Shown: piece after piece, positions 4,645 to 5,678 of the stretch | Layout of the letters: the number at the start of each line of letters is the position of its first letter | Numbering within the stretch: the first letter of the stretch is position 1 | Assembly: GCA_964565805.1 (NCBI GenBank) | Contig: CAZMGH010000072.1 | Coordinates: forward strand, 1 to 5,678 | Direction of reading: 5' to 3' | Source of the DNA: Catenibacillus sp964565805 | Lineage (GTDB): Bacteria > Bacillota > Clostridia > Lachnospirales > Lachnospiraceae | Length of the DNA stretch: 5,678 nucleotides | The notes under the pieces: model-generated | Told to the model about the DNA's origin: nothing | Databases searched by the model: none | Seen by the model: the letters and a program-made list of their open reading frames with translations, nothing else | Translations under genes and position numbers: made by a program

Positions 4645-5678
4645 TCAAAAATCTACCGGTTCCCCGTAAAAGACACACCGAACAAAATACTCCATATCCT
4701 CTCTGGATACGGGTATGGGGTTTACCGCTGTGGACCCTTTAAGAGAATGATCCACCAGCTCTTCATAGTCCCGTAAGAAATCCTGTTCTGAAATCCCCGT
4801 ATCCATAAGCCGGAAGGCGATCCCAAGATCTGCTTTCAATCCTTTGACCGCCTGTATAATATCCTGTCCAACAGACGCAGACAAAATATCAAACTTTTCC
4901 TTTACCTGACAATCCTTTTTATTGTAATCCATGGCATAGGGAAGGATCACCGCATTGGCAAGACCATGGGGCAGGTTATACATCCCCCCAAAGGCATGGG
5001 ACACTCCGTGGACCATGCCAAGACCGCTATTGGAAAAGGCCATTCCCGCCATTGCTGAATAGTTATGTACATGCTCACGGCTTTCCATGGTACCTGCATG
5101 ACAGGATACCGGCAGCCACCGGAGCAGTCCTTCAATGGCGCCTTTGGCCAGCACATCGGTAAAGTCATTGCCATTTTTATTAATATAATCCTCTATGGCA
5201 TGAGTCAGGGCGTCCATTCCTGTTTCCGCGGCAATACTTTCCGGAAGGCTCAAGGGAAGATCCGGGTCAAGGACCGCGATCTCCGGCCTCAAACGCTCCG
5301 AACGGATCGCCTGCTTTATGTGAAGATCCGATAAAGTCACTACTGTAACCTGTGTCACCTCCGATGCGGTCCCTGAGGTCGAAGGAACTGCTGCCAGCAA
5401 TGTTTTTAATTGCTTATCTGACAGATCGGTGACAAAAACATTATTAAAATCAAGCTCCGGATGATCGTAAAACAAAACCATGGCCTTAGATGCATCTATG
5501 GCCGATCCTCCTCCCACAGCAATGACCGCATCCGGCTTTTCACGGCGCAAATACTTGGTTCCCTCCATGATCTGAACATCATCGGGATTTTTGCTGATTC
5601 CCTTATAGATACATACCTGAATACGATTTTTTTCTAAAATTTCTTTCACCCGCCTTAAGACTCCGGTCCGCTCCATGG
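4645..5678 (-). CDS. Iron-containing alcohol dehydrogenase (N-terminus beyond window)
   Basis: A group III metal-dependent alcohol dehydrogenase that interconverts an alcohol and an aldehyde using NAD(P)H in the cytoplasm. The visible 343 residues have the nucleotide-binding GGGSAIDASKA (55-65), AVPSTSGTASEVT (96-108), and the complete metal site: Asp155 and His159 in TGMDALTHAIE, His223 in MVHGVSHAFGG, and His237 in NLPHGLANA, with the same spacing as E. coli FucO. The first in-window ATG (5676) corresponds to an internal 'S-M-x-x-T-G' region in relatives, so about 35 residues are missing and the true start lies to the right. Full length would be near the usual 380. It lies about 120 bases upstream of a GabT-like aminotransferase, which suggests reduction of a semialdehyde, as in 4-hydroxybutyrate dehydrogenases. 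FucO-like or other alcohol substrates remain possible. No lesion is seen. Confidence 0.93.
   Translation of the reverse strand, partial: MERTGVLRRVKEILEKNRIQVCIYKGISKNPDDVQIMEGTKYLRREKPDAVIAVGGGSAIDASKAMVLFYDHPELDFNNVFVTDLSDKQLKTLLAAVPSTSGTASEVTQVTVVTLSDLHIKQAIRSERLRPEIAVLDPDLPLSLPESIAAETGMDALTHAIEDYINKNGNDFTDVLAKGAIEGLLRWLPVSCHAGTMESREHVHNYSAMAGMAFSNSGLGMVHGVSHAFGGMYNLPHGLANAVILPYAMDYNKKDCQVKEKFDILSASVGQDIIQAVKGLKADLGIAFRLMDTGISEQDFLRDYEELVDHSLKGSTAVNPIPVSREDMEYFVRCVFYGEPVDF

Noticed and set aside
719..5334. Plus-strand open frames opposite the ABC, aminotransferase and dehydrogenase genes
   Set aside because: All are shadows of strongly supported minus-strand genes and show no conserved motifs.

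Overview
The window looks like a chromosomal segment of a gut-type Clostridia, most likely Lachnospiraceae. The grounds are strong AGGAGG-like ribosome binding sites, the close-packed gene order, and protein families typical of that group; this is inference, not a species identification. Every gene I can support lies on the minus strand, so transcription runs from high to low coordinates.

In transcription order: (1) an iron-containing alcohol dehydrogenase whose N-terminus lies beyond the right edge (4645-5678); (2) a GabT-like class III PLP aminotransferase (3248-4526) broken by a frameshift at an AT-dinucleotide tract; (3) an intergenic leader with a candidate promoter and a strong intrinsic-terminator hairpin that almost touches the next ribosome binding site; (4) a complete polar amino acid ABC importer: lipoprotein binding protein (2148-3137), permease (1391-2134) and ATPase (592-1377); (5) a cytidylate kinase-like gene overlapping the ATPase stop by ATGA, with a stop at codon 6 and its 3' part cut off by an insertion sequence; (6) the left end of an IS21-family element with the first codons of istA (1-225).

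The dehydrogenase and aminotransferase would fit oxidation of an amino acid (perhaps an omega-amino acid such as GABA) to a semialdehyde, followed by reduction to the hydroxy acid, with the ABC system as the importer. Substrates cannot be read from the sequence. Two of the genes carry lesions (frameshift; nonsense codon plus IS insertion), so the locus may be decaying or switchable, while the three transporter genes are intact.

I see no defence system, CRISPR array or RNA gene. The observations most worth following up are the terminator inside the binding-protein leader, the AT-tract frameshift, and the kinase translationally coupled to an amino acid importer.
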